A stretch of DNA of 64,000 bases. It comes from Arthrobacter wenxiniae (GTDB lineage Bacteria > Actinomycetota > Actinomycetes > Actinomycetales > Micrococcaceae). Under the pieces are notes generated by a model. The model did no database searches, was not told the DNA's origin, and saw only the letters and a list, made by a program, of their open reading frames with translations. The stretch spans positions 1 to 64,000 of the forward strand of contig NZ_JAAMFM010000006.1 in the NCBI RefSeq assembly GCF_013376105.1, read 5' to 3'. The translations under genes were made by a program, and so were the position numbers. This document shows positions 1 to 7,065 of this stretch, in pieces (positions within the stretch are counted from its first letter, which is position 1; every line of letters begins with the position of its first letter).

Positions 1-105
1 AACCAGCGGCGACTCCGTCAGGCTGACCCAGGCCCTGGCAGGGAAAGGAGTAGCACAACTAAGCTAAAACACCGGACCAGAATGGCCAACCACAAACCTG
101 TAATT

Positions 106-201
106 GCGGGCAGATCTCATGGCCATATCCGGGCATTCATACTGGCCACCAGCGGGCAGAAAACCTGGCCGCTGGTGGGCAGAAGCTCATGGCCCTTGAC
201 A
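106..201. mobile_element. IS21-family-like right terminus
   Basis: Four copies of a 19-20-base motif of the form gNgggcaN..tggcc start at 106, 129, 152 and 175, an exact 23-base period. IS21-family elements carry multiple subterminal repeats of this kind as transposase binding sites, and their ends read TGT...ACA. Here the array runs into cttgaca, ending at 201, a plausible right tip. No istA or istB gene is inside the window, so any body of the element would lie to the left. The family assignment rests on remembered end structure and should be treated as an inference. Confidence 0.55.
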
Positions 202-290
202 TGGGTTCAAGGGGATCCTGCGAATTACTTGATCAGGATGATCGAAGCTGCCACGCCGGACTGTTTGCGCTATCAAGGGCAACTTCCTAG

Positions 291-380
291 CTGCCCGGCA
301 GCGCCCAGGACCGTAAGAACGGCGATCGAAGGCTCTATTGGTGCCGGTAACTGCCCGGTCGTGCCCGGGAGAGTGAGAAC
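291..380. repeat. Imperfect 30-bp direct repeat, 60-bp spacing
   Basis: The segments 291-320 and 351-380 both begin ctgcccgg and end agaac, with 23 of 30 positions identical. The spacing is exactly 60 bases. They lie just outside the IS-like terminus and have no known function that I can name. Confidence 0.5.
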
Positions 381-438
381 CGCGGAATCTGGCCACTTTT
401 CGGGTCCGATTGTCCAAAAAGATGAGCTGACAGTCTTC

Positions 439-485
439 AAATAGATGAGTGCACGTTCAAGAAAATTCTGCTGAAATAGATGAGT
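439..485. repeat. Duplicated 12-mer aaatagatgagt
   Basis: The sequence aaatagatgagt occurs at 439-450 and again at 474-485, 35 bases apart, in an AT-richer patch before the tRNA-Arg gene. It could be a target duplication or the remnant of a small element. Nothing decides between these. Confidence 0.45.
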
Positions 486-560
486 AAAAGGTGAGTCGCG
501 GCAATTCTAGCCCTTGCGGACACTGACCTTTGAGACATAACCGCAGGTCAGGACCACATT

Positions 561-636
561 TGGTGCCCCGGGCCGGACTCGAACCGGCGGCCAAGAGATT
601 AGAAGGCTCCTGCTCTATCCGCTGAGCTACCGAGGC
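561..636 (-). tRNA. tRNA-Arg (anticodon TCT)
   Basis: Read on the minus strand, a 7-bp acceptor stem (GCCTCGG with CCGGGGC), a D arm GCTC/GAGC, an anticodon loop CTTCTAA and a T arm with TTCGAGT form a complete cloverleaf. The anticodon is TCT, decoding AGA arginine codons. The discriminator A at 564 is followed by CCA encoded at 561-563. It lies next to the repeat-rich left edge, and tRNA genes are common integration targets, although no attachment-site duplication was seen. Confidence 0.93.
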
Positions 637-820
637 ATGTCCGCCATGGACGGACCCCACTAAATTATCAGGTTTGACGCCACATCTCTGCCTCCACACC
701 CTCTCCGTGCCGCGAACTTGTCCACAATTCGCCAAGTCCCCCTGTTGGAGTGCGCGCCGGTGGCGTTGGCTTGATCCAAGCGAGCAACTCCCAAGCACTG
801 CGCTACTGAAAGGAAATCTC

Positions 821-1471
821 ATGTCGAACTACCTCACGATCCGGGGCTTTGCCTCATCGCCCGTCGAGCTGGACACCAAGGAATCCGGCCTGGTCATTGG
901 CAAGTTCCGGATGGGTTCCAACGACCGCGTTCTGGACCCTGCCACCAACGAATGGGGCGACGGACCCACCAACTGGTACCGCATCAACACCTTCCGCACC
1001 CTTGCCACCAACGTCGCCGCCAGCATCAAAAAGGGCGACCGCATCATCGTGACCGGCAAGCTGAAGATCAACAACTTCACCAAGCTCGACGGCACCCAAG
1101 GCATGTCCGTCGAAATCGACGCCGATTCCGTCGGCGCCGACCTGAAATTCGGCAGCTGCACCTACCACCGCAGCTCCGCCCAGCGCCCCGGTTCCCAGTC
1201 CCAGCAGGGCCAGTACGACGCCGGAGCCCCCGCCCCGGGGACCCTCGCCAATGCCGGGGTTGGCACGGCACACTCCGTGTCCGACCCGGATGGGGACGAC
1301 GGGGACCCTGGTGAAGGGGACGATCAGGCAGCGGCCGCGGCTCTGGCCGAAGGCGGCAGCGCCTCGTCGGCCGGGGACACCCCGGATGCGGAGGGCGACG
1401 ACGGAACCGAAGACGGCGAGACCCTTAACCAGGAAACCGGGGAACTCGTCAAGACCGGACCCCCGTTCTGA
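821..1471 (+). CDS. ssb: Single-stranded DNA-binding protein
   Basis: This 216-residue protein binds single-stranded DNA in replication, repair or recombination. An N-terminal OB fold covers about residues 1-110 and includes NWYRINTFRTLATN and KGDRIIVTGKL. It is followed by a low-complexity, strongly acidic tail rich in Asp, Glu, Gly and Ala. The protein ends in GPPF: the terminal Pro-Phe that recruits partner proteins in SSBs is kept, but the usual acidic residues directly before it are missing. The ATG at 821 is chosen because aaagga precedes it and MSNYLTIRGF starts the fold. The gene stands apart from rpsF/rpsR, so it is probably an accessory SSB paralogue rather than the replisome copy; that is an inference. 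Confidence 0.92.
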   Translation: MSNYLTIRGFASSPVELDTKESGLVIGKFRMGSNDRVLDPATNEWGDGPTNWYRINTFRTLATNVAASIKKGDRIIVTGKLKINNFTKLDGTQGMSVEIDADSVGADLKFGSCTYHRSSAQRPGSQSQQGQYDAGAPAPGTLANAGVGTAHSVSDPDGDDGDPGEGDDQAAAAALAEGGSASSAGDTPDAEGDDGTEDGETLNQETGELVKTGPPF

Positions 1472-1514
1472 GCCGGGCCCCGGGCGGTGGCCGGCCCCCG
1501 TTCTGAGCCGGGCC
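1455..1514. repeat. Duplicated 3' end of the ssb gene
   Basis: The last codons, the stop and the following bases of ssb (1455-1479) recur at 1491-1514 with only one base missing. The copy includes the codons for Pro-Pro-Phe and the TGA stop. It lies outside the reading frame end and looks like a local tandem duplication in very GC-rich DNA. Confidence 0.7.
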
Positions 1515-1573
1515 GCCGGGCGGCGACCGGCGGGACGGCCCGCCGGGCGGGGACCGCCCCCGGGCCGCCGTGG

Positions 1574-1579
1574 CAGAAT
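1574..1579 (+). promoter_or_regulatory. Putative -10 box for a leaderless lipoprotein mRNA
   Basis: CAGAAT ends exactly 6 bases before the GTG at 1586, and no Shine-Dalgarno is present. This is the spacing expected if transcription starts at the start codon. Confidence 0.4.
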
Positions 1580-1585
1580 AGCGGG

Positions 1586-2104
1586 GTGACCACGCCTTCC
1601 CTGACGCCCCGTCGGCCGTTGACCCGCGCCGCCCGGCGGCTGAGCGCCGTCGCCGCGTCCCTGGCGATCGCAGCAACGCTCGTGGTCACCGGTTGCTCAG
1701 TGCTCCCGTCCGGCACGAGCTCGCCGGAGAAGTTGGCGGCAGGCAGCCACGATGCGGCGGCCCCCACGGCGGGTCCCACGGTGACAGCCAAAGGCGGGCA
1801 GCCGGCATCGGACGCGGCGGCCCTGGCTGAGGGCGTCAAGGCCTCCCTGACCGCGTTGGGCGCCACCACCAAACTGCCCAATCGCGGGCAGATGATGGCG
1901 GCCATGGTCGATGCGGGAGCCTCGAGGGGCAAGGTGGAGGTCTCCATCGACAGGACGCCCACCGGCCTGGCCGTGGACGCCATGGAAGCGGCCGCACCCG
2001 TGGCCAAGGAATGCGTCATCGGCCAGGTGCGCGACGGCCGGGCCTCCGTGACCATCCTGCCGATCCTCGCGTCCGGCCGCTGCTTCATTGGCGACCAGCG
2101 CTGA
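1586..2104 (+). CDS. Small secreted lipoprotein
   Basis: The GTG start at 1586 gives a 172-residue protein. A positively charged N-terminus (TRAARR) leads into a hydrophobic stretch ending LVVTGC, a lipobox, so it should be exported, lipidated on the Cys and anchored outside the membrane. The mature part is Ala/Gly-rich near the anchor and then has a compact region with two conserved-looking Cys-containing strands near the end (KECVIGQV and GRCFIGDQ). I do not recognise the family beyond a conserved hypothetical of this bacterial group. A 272-codon frame on the opposite strand overlaps it but shows no signal or domain, so the plus strand is preferred. Confidence 0.75.
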   Translation: MTTPSLTPRRPLTRAARRLSAVAASLAIAATLVVTGCSVLPSGTSSPEKLAAGSHDAAAPTAGPTVTAKGGQPASDAAALAEGVKASLTALGATTKLPNRGQMMAAMVDAGASRGKVEVSIDRTPTGLAVDAMEAAAPVAKECVIGQVRDGRASVTILPILASGRCFIGDQR

Positions 2105-2146
2105 CCTCGGCCCCGCCCTGAATGTGAGTTAACCACCCGCACCCAC

Positions 2147-2152
2147 TAACCT
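2147..2152 (+). promoter_or_regulatory. Putative -10 box for leaderless ettA
   Basis: TAACCT ends 7 bases before the ATG at 2160. The intervening attgggt has no Shine-Dalgarno, consistent with a leaderless transcript. Confidence 0.4.
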
Positions 2153-2159
2153 ATTGGGT

Positions 2160-3842
2160 ATGGCGGAATTTATTTACACGATGTCCAACGCCCGCAAGGC
2201 TGTTGGCGAAAAACTCATTCTTGACAATGTAAGCATGTCCTTTTTCCCCGGTGCCAAGATTGGCGTCGTGGGCCCCAATGGTGCCGGCAAGTCCACCATT
2301 TTGAAGATCATGGCCGGGCTGGACACCCCCTCCAACGGCGAGGCCCGCCTCAGCGCCGGCTACTCCGTGGGCATCCTGCTCCAGGAACCGCCGCTGAACG
2401 AGGAGAAGACCGTCCTGGGCAACGTCCAGGAAGGCGTGGGCGAAATCTACGGCAAGATCCAGCGCTACAACGAGATCTCCGAGGAAATGGCCAGCCCCGA
2501 CGCCGACTTCGACACCCTCCTTGAGGAAATGGGGAAGCTGCAGGAAGCGATTGACGCTGCCGACGCCTGGGACATCGACTCCCAGCTGGAGCAGGCCATG
2601 GACGCGCTGCAATGCCCCCCGGGCGACTCCGACGTCACCGTCCTCTCCGGCGGTGAGCGCCGCCGCGTTGCCCTGTGCAAGCTGCTCCTGCAGAAGCCGG
2701 ACCTGCTGCTCCTCGACGAGCCCACCAACCACCTGGACGCCGAGTCCGTCAACTGGCTCGAACAGCACCTGAAGGGCTACGCCGGCGCCGTCCTGGCCGT
2801 CACCCACGACCGGTACTTTTTGGACCACGTGGCCGAATGGATCGCCGAAGTGGACCGCGGCCACCTGTACCCGTACGAGGGCAACTACTCCACCTACCTG
2901 GAGAAGAAGCGCGCCCGCCTCGAAGTCCAGGGCAAGAAGGACGCCAAGCTGGCCAAGCGCCTCGGCGAGGAACTCGACTGGGTGCGCTCCAACGCCAAGG
3001 GCCGCCAGACCAAGTCCAAGGCCCGCCTGGCCCGCTACGAGGAGATGGCCGCCGAAGCCGACCGCACGCGCAAGCTCGACTTTGAGGAAATCCAGATTCC
3101 GCCGGGTCCGCGCCTGGGCAGCGTGGTGCTGGAAGCCAAGGAGCTCCAAAAGGGCTTCGGTGACCGCGTCCTCATCGACGGGCTCTCCTTCACCCTCCCG
3201 CGCAACGGCATCGTCGGCGTGATCGGCCCGAACGGCGTCGGCAAGTCCACGCTGTTCAAGACCATCGTGGGCCTGGAACCGCTCGACGGCGGCGAACTCA
3301 AGGTGGGCGAGACCGTCAAGATCTCCTACGCCGACCAGAGCCGCGGCGGCATCGACCCGGAAAAGTCCCTGTGGGAGGTTGTCTCCGACGGCCTCGACTA
3401 CATCCAGGTCGGCAACGTTGAAATGCCCTCCCGTGCCTACGTTGCAGCGTTCGGCTTCAAGGGTCCCGACCAGCAAAAGAAGGCCGGCGTGCTCTCCGGT
3501 GGTGAGCGCAACCGCCTGAACCTGGCGCTCACCCTCAAGCAGGGCGGCAACTTGCTGCTCCTCGATGAGCCCACCAACGACCTCGACGTGGAAACCCTCA
3601 GCAGCCTGGAAAACGCGCTGCTGGAGTTCCCCGGCTGCGCCGTGGTGGTCTCGCACGACCGCTGGTTCCTGGACCGGGTGTCCACGCACATCCTGGCCTA
3701 CGAAGGCACCGACGAGAACCCGGCCAACTGGCACTGGTTCGAGGGCAACTTCGACTCCTACGAAGCCGACAAGGTGGCACGCCTCGGTGCGGACGCAGCC
3801 CGTCCGCACCGCGTCACCCACCGCCGACTGACGCGCGACTAG
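2160..3842 (+). CDS. ettA: Energy-dependent translational throttle protein EttA (ABC-F)
   Basis: A 560-residue ABC-F ATPase that binds the ribosomal E site and links translation to the ATP/ADP ratio. Two ATP-binding cassettes are visible. The first has GPNGAGKST at residues 38-46, LSGGERRR and the Walker B region LLLLDEPTNHLD. The second has GPNGVGKST, LSGGERNR and LLLLDEPTNDLD. A charged linker between them and the absence of membrane segments exclude a transporter. Length matches the family (about 555). The ATG at 2160 is preferred over a TTG two codons upstream because MAEFIYTM is the usual start. It is monocistronic, ending at a strong terminator facing tesB. Confidence 0.96.
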   Translation: MAEFIYTMSNARKAVGEKLILDNVSMSFFPGAKIGVVGPNGAGKSTILKIMAGLDTPSNGEARLSAGYSVGILLQEPPLNEEKTVLGNVQEGVGEIYGKIQRYNEISEEMASPDADFDTLLEEMGKLQEAIDAADAWDIDSQLEQAMDALQCPPGDSDVTVLSGGERRRVALCKLLLQKPDLLLLDEPTNHLDAESVNWLEQHLKGYAGAVLAVTHDRYFLDHVAEWIAEVDRGHLYPYEGNYSTYLEKKRARLEVQGKKDAKLAKRLGEELDWVRSNAKGRQTKSKARLARYEEMAAEADRTRKLDFEEIQIPPGPRLGSVVLEAKELQKGFGDRVLIDGLSFTLPRNGIVGVIGPNGVGKSTLFKTIVGLEPLDGGELKVGETVKISYADQSRGGIDPEKSLWEVVSDGLDYIQVGNVEMPSRAYVAAFGFKGPDQQKKAGVLSGGERNRLNLALTLKQGGNLLLLDEPTNDLDVETLSSLENALLEFPGCAVVVSHDRWFLDRVSTHILAYEGTDENPANWHWFEGNFDSYEADKVARLGADAARPHRVTHRRLTRD

Positions 3843-3877
3843 GACCCGTTCGCTCCCACAGCGCCGGTACCTGCCCA

Positions 3878-3924
3878 GCGAGCCTGCCAGCGTCTCACTT
3901 CGAGGCGCAGGCAGGCTCGCTTTG
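3878..3924. terminator. Bidirectional terminator between ettA and tesB
   Basis: An 11-bp stem gcgagcctgcc / ggcaggctcgc encloses a 7-bp inner stem (gcgtctc / gaggcgc) with loop acttc, and ttt follows on the plus strand. It sits between convergent genes and can serve both. Confidence 0.8.
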
Positions 3925-3942
3925 TCATGACAGGAGGTGTGC

Positions 3943-4851
3943 TCAGTCGACCACCGGCGTGCCGGCAGGAAGCCGGAGCATCCCTTCCTGCGCCACGGAG
4001 GCGACCAGTTCACCGTCGCGGTTGTAGAAGCGGCCGCGGCTCAGGCCGCGCGCGCCGGACGCGCTGGGGGACTCGGCCACGTAGAGCAGCCAGTCGTCGA
4101 CGCGCAGCGGCCGGTGCCACCACATGGCGTGATCCAGGCTGGCCACGCTCATGCCCGGGGTGGCCCAGCTGAGGCCGTGCCGGCGCAGCACGGGTTCGAG
4201 CAATGTGTAGTCACTGGCGTAGGCAAGGGCGGCACGGTGCACGCTCTGGTCCGCGGGGAGGGCTCCCATCGACTTCATCCACACCGCCTGCTGTGCCACG
4301 TGCTCTCCCGGGGCCTGGAAGTAGATGTTGGGGTCCACGTGGCGGATGTCGAAGGGACGGTCGTAGGCCCAGGCCTGCGCGACTGGGTGGTCGATCGCAC
4401 CCAGCACGTCGGCCGCCGTCGGCAGCGTCTCCGGGTCGGGCACGCCCTGGGGCATGGGTTCCTGGTGTTCCACGCCGTTGTCGGGCCCCTGGAAGGAGGC
4501 GATCAGGGACAGGATGGGCTTGCCGCCCTGGTAGGCGTGCGCGCGCCGTGCGGAGAACGAGCGCCCGTCCCGCAGCCGCTCCACGCCGAAGGTGATGGGC
4601 GCTGCGGCGTCTCCCGGGCGCAGGAAGTAGCCGTGCATGGAGTGGACCAGCCGGTCGGCTTCCACGGTGCGCGAGGCCGCGATGATCGACTGCGCCAGCA
4701 CCTGCCCGCCAAACAGCCGGGGGCGGACCGGATTGGCCTCGCCCGGGCCCACAAAGATGTCCTCACCGGTCTGGGCGCCGCCGGCGTCGGACAGGTCGAG
4801 GATGTGGAGCAGCTGGTCCATGGGGGCGGCCCGTGGGGGCATGGCATTCAT
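3943..4851 (-). CDS. tesB: Acyl-CoA thioesterase II
   Basis: A 302-residue cytoplasmic enzyme that hydrolyses acyl-CoA to free fatty acid and CoA. It has the double hot-dog layout of TesB: an N-terminal half with FGGQVLAQSI and HSMHGYFLRPG, and a C-terminal half with SLDHAMWWHRP. The catalytic residues of the family align with D214 (ASDYTLL), S238 in place of Thr (SVASLDHAMW) and Q288 (VAQEGML). A longer frame runs upstream, but its residues are Arg/Ala-rich and unlike the family, so the ATG at 4851 is chosen. A -10 box lies 7 bases upstream and the gene diverges from a single-domain thioesterase. Confidence 0.93.
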   Translation of the reverse strand: MNAMPPRAAPMDQLLHILDLSDAGGAQTGEDIFVGPGEANPVRPRLFGGQVLAQSIIAASRTVEADRLVHSMHGYFLRPGDAAAPITFGVERLRDGRSFSARRAHAYQGGKPILSLIASFQGPDNGVEHQEPMPQGVPDPETLPTAADVLGAIDHPVAQAWAYDRPFDIRHVDPNIYFQAPGEHVAQQAVWMKSMGALPADQSVHRAALAYASDYTLLEPVLRRHGLSWATPGMSVASLDHAMWWHRPLRVDDWLLYVAESPSASGARGLSRGRFYNRDGELVASVAQEGMLRLPAGTPVVD

Positions 4852-4858
4852 AAACGTG

Positions 4859-4864
4859 ACTCTA
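4859..4864 (-). promoter_or_regulatory. Putative -10 box for leaderless tesB
   Basis: On the minus strand TAGAGT ends 7 bases before the ATG, and the spacer cacgttt contains no Shine-Dalgarno. Confidence 0.4.
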
Positions 4865-5024
4865 TGTGTCAGCCGCGCACCGGCACAAATGGCGTCCGGG
4901 CACACCGGCGCGGCACGTGCGCGAGGCGCGCCCGCACCCCGTGGGCGGCTGCGGATGCTGCGCGGACGCCACCCCACCCGGGTGACGCACGGCACCTCCG
5001 CTTGGTGGCGCCCCGCCGTTTTGA

Positions 5025-5030
5025 CATGAT
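5025..5030 (+). promoter_or_regulatory. Putative -10 box for the hot-dog thioesterase gene
   Basis: CATGAT ends 6 bases before the ATG at 5037, and ggcaat is not a ribosome binding site. The match to TANNNT is imperfect at the first base. Confidence 0.35.
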
Positions 5031-5036
5031 GGCAAT

Positions 5037-5564
5037 ATGGCCCAGGCAATCCAGATATCCCTGCAGGTTCGCTTCGGCGACATCGATGCGTACAACCACG
5101 TCAACAATGTTGTCTATCTGCAGTACCTCGAGGACGCCCGCATCCGGCTGATCCACACCCCTTTTGCCCCTGGCCATTCGCCCGGCGGCGCCACCAGCTT
5201 CAACGACCTCATCGGCAACGAGCTGTTCACCCTGGTGGGCCGGAACGAGATCGAATACCTGGCGCCCATCGCCTTCCGCACCGAGCCCGTGTTCGTGAAC
5301 ATCTGGGTCACCAACGTGGGCGGTTCCAGCTTCGACTTCGGCTACACCATCACCGACGCCGACACCTCGGCCGTGTTCGCCCAGGCAGCCACCTCCATGG
5401 TCCTGGTCTCGCGCGCCACGGGCCGCCCCGTCCGCCTGACCGAACCCCAGCGCGCCGCCCTTGAAACGTGGCGCGGCGGCCCCGTGCCCTTCCGCCGCCG
5501 GCCCCCGGAGCCGCCCGCCGGCGTCGACCATCCAGCTGTACCCGCCACCGAAGGAGCGCGCTAA
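5037..5564 (+). CDS. Single hot-dog acyl-CoA thioesterase (4HBT type)
   Basis: A 175-residue protein with one hot-dog domain. The N-terminal motif VRFGDIDAYNHVNNVVYLQYLEDA contains the Asp and the HVNN of 4-hydroxybenzoyl-CoA-thioesterase-like enzymes, with F in place of the common Trp or Tyr before the GD. It should hydrolyse an acyl-CoA; the substrate cannot be told from the sequence. About 25 Pro/Arg-rich residues follow the domain. It is divergent from tesB across 185 bases and its stop overlaps the start of the next gene by one base (taATG), so those two are translationally coupled. Confidence 0.85.
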   Translation: MAQAIQISLQVRFGDIDAYNHVNNVVYLQYLEDARIRLIHTPFAPGHSPGGATSFNDLIGNELFTLVGRNEIEYLAPIAFRTEPVFVNIWVTNVGGSSFDFGYTITDADTSAVFAQAATSMVLVSRATGRPVRLTEPQRAALETWRGGPVPFRRRPPEPPAGVDHPAVPATEGAR

Positions 5565-6232
5565 TGCCCACCGCAACCCACACCGACGAATTCCTGCTTG
5601 CCGATCCCGGCACGGTCGCGGACCTGCGCACCTTTGTGACCCGTGCCCGCGCCGCGGACGACGGCGCCATCCGCCTTCAGGGGGCCGGTCCCGTCCTGGC
5701 CGCGTTCGTTTGCGTCATGCGCGCGAAGCTGCTGGGGGAGGGGACCCCGACGATCCTGGGGCTGCGGACCATGGCGCTGGATGCGCCGTCCGACCTTGAC
5801 GTGACGGTCAGCCTGGCGTCCGTGGCCGACCGGCTGGCCCGGATGGATGCCGATGACACCTCGCTGCCGGTGCCGCCCATGACGGTCAACGAATCGTGGA
5901 CCGCGGTCAGTGCGCCGCGCGGAGCTTGGGAGGAAATTGCGGCCGTTGACGCGGAAACGCTGATCAAGGCTGCGAAGGACGGCGTGCAGGAGATCGGCCA
6001 GATCATCCCCGTCAACCCCGGCGCGCTCATCGTGAACAACGCCCGCGCCGCCGTCTGGGGACGGCCCATTGCCGGGCTCGACGGCGAACTGCCCGGCGGC
6101 GCCGCCTTTGCGGCCTACGCGCTGGGCTTCGTGGCGCCGGGGGAGAACGGCGCAGTGTTCCGTTCCGGCCGCTGGCTGCGCCTGAGCACCGGCCGCGGCC
6201 ACATCCTGGTCCGGCCGAAGGCCGTCCTCTAA
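5564..6232 (+). CDS. Conserved actinobacterial hypothetical protein
   Basis: A 222-residue soluble protein with no signal peptide or membrane segment. The ATG overlaps the stop of the thioesterase gene by one base, indicating coupled translation and perhaps a shared pathway. Visible features are an Ala-rich first half with alternating hydrophobic residues (GAGPVLAAFVCVMRAKLL), an Asn/Trp segment VNESWTAVSAPRGAWEE, and a C-terminal part with ARAAVWGRPIAGL and RSGRWLRLSTGRGHILVR. I do not recognise a characterised family. The association with acyl-CoA thioesterases is the only functional hint. Confidence 0.75.
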   Translation: MPTATHTDEFLLADPGTVADLRTFVTRARAADDGAIRLQGAGPVLAAFVCVMRAKLLGEGTPTILGLRTMALDAPSDLDVTVSLASVADRLARMDADDTSLPVPPMTVNESWTAVSAPRGAWEEIAAVDAETLIKAAKDGVQEIGQIIPVNPGALIVNNARAAVWGRPIAGLDGELPGGAAFAAYALGFVAPGENGAVFRSGRWLRLSTGRGHILVRPKAVL

Positions 6233-6299
6233 GGTCCTGTGGTGGCCGGTCCGGGGGTCCAGCCCCGGGATCCGGCCCGTTGCGCGCGTTTCTGGGACA

Positions 6300-6379
6300 G
6301 GCGGCGTTTCCACCAGCCGGCGGCTCGCAAAACCGCACCATCGTGGTGCGGGACGGGGCCCGGAGCCGGAAACGCCGCC
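6300..6379. repeat. Nested palindrome (cruciform or REP-like element)
   Basis: A perfect 12-bp inverted repeat, ggcggcgtttcc (6300-6311) and ggaaacgccgcc (6368-6379), encloses a second pair cggctc / gagccg and a perfect 8-bp hairpin ccgcacca-tcg-tggtgcgg (6333-6351). It lies in the 270-base gap between convergent genes. It may act as a transcription terminator for either gene, but there is no U tract and its size is more like a dispersed extragenic palindrome. Confidence 0.7.
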
Positions 6380-6502
6380 GATACGGCCCGGGACTGCAGC
6401 GAGAGCGCGGGATTCCCACGGGCCCTGTGGCTTCTCGCCTCCCGGGCGAACCGGCGCTGTCCCGGCACGTTCCGGCGCGGCGGGCTCGACCACCGGATTG
6501 GG

Positions 6503-7048
6503 CTATGCGCGCTGGCTGGGGTCCGACGGCGCGTTGACCAGGGAGGCCGCCGCGCGTTCCAGGTAGTCCCACAGCGTGGCCTCGTGCAGGGTCGAGAGCT
6601 CCACGGCGTCGACGCCTTTGCGCATGGCGGCGAGCCAGCGGTCGCGGGCTTCCGGCGTGACGGCAAACGGCACGTGGCGCATGCGCAGGCGGGGGTGTCC
6701 ACGCTCCTCGAGGTAGGTGCGCGGGCCACCCCAGTACTGCTCCATGAACATCAGCATGCGGCGCTCGGCCGGGCCCAGGTCCTCCTCGGCATACATTGCG
6801 CGCAGCAGCGGATCGGCGGCGATGCCCTCGTAGAACACGTGGATCATCTTCTCAAACGTGGCGTGCCCGCCGATCTGGCCGTAGAAGGTGTCGGCGTAGG
6901 CGGACTCCCCGGCGGGATCGGACACGCCGGCCGGCGCGGCCTGTTCCGGGGCCGCCGGGGGCGTGTGTTCGTCGGCGCCGCCCTCCGCGGCGTCGTTCGC
7001 GGCGGGGCCGTCGGCGAAGGGGGAGAGCTGGTTGTGCTGGGCGGTCAT
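6503..7048 (-). CDS. glbO: Group II truncated haemoglobin
   Basis: A 181-residue haem protein of the truncated-globin (2/2) group II, thought to bind O2 and help with redox or nitrosative stress. The globin fold runs from about residue 50 (FYGQIGGHATFEKMIHVFY) to about 165. It includes RAMYAEEDLGPAERRMLMFM, the group II signature QYWGGPRTYLEERGHPRLRMRH with the expected proximal His region, and a final helix. About 48 Ala/Pro-rich acidic residues precede the fold and are unusual in length. It follows the mechanosensitive channel gene with a 17-base gap, so the two are probably co-transcribed. Confidence 0.92.
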   Translation of the reverse strand: MTAQHNQLSPFADGPAANDAAEGGADEHTPPAAPEQAAPAGVSDPAGESAYADTFYGQIGGHATFEKMIHVFYEGIAADPLLRAMYAEEDLGPAERRMLMFMEQYWGGPRTYLEERGHPRLRMRHVPFAVTPEARDRWLAAMRKGVDAVELSTLHEATLWDYLERAAASLVNAPSDPSQRA

Positions 7049-7065
7049 GGCTTTTGGGACGCTTT

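Larger units (their letters stand above)
1..560. other. Gene-free left edge with repeats
   Basis: No convincing gene is seen in this stretch. The open frames here have no ribosome binding site, no recognisable domain and lie across repeats. It holds an IS21-like transposon end (106-201), a pair of 30-base repeats 60 bases apart (291-320 and 351-380, 23 of 30 identical), and the 12-mer aaatagatgagt twice (439-450 and 474-485). It is less GC-rich than the genes that follow, which fits accessory or decayed DNA. Confidence 0.6.

Noticed and set aside
82-444. A 120-codon ORF at the left edge
   Set aside because: It runs through the IS-like repeats and the 60-base repeats, has no Shine-Dalgarno, and its sequence is irregular in composition.
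2151-4013. A 620-codon minus-strand frame over ettA
   Set aside because: It is a GC shadow of a clear ABC-F gene, rich in Val/Gly/Leu with no motif.
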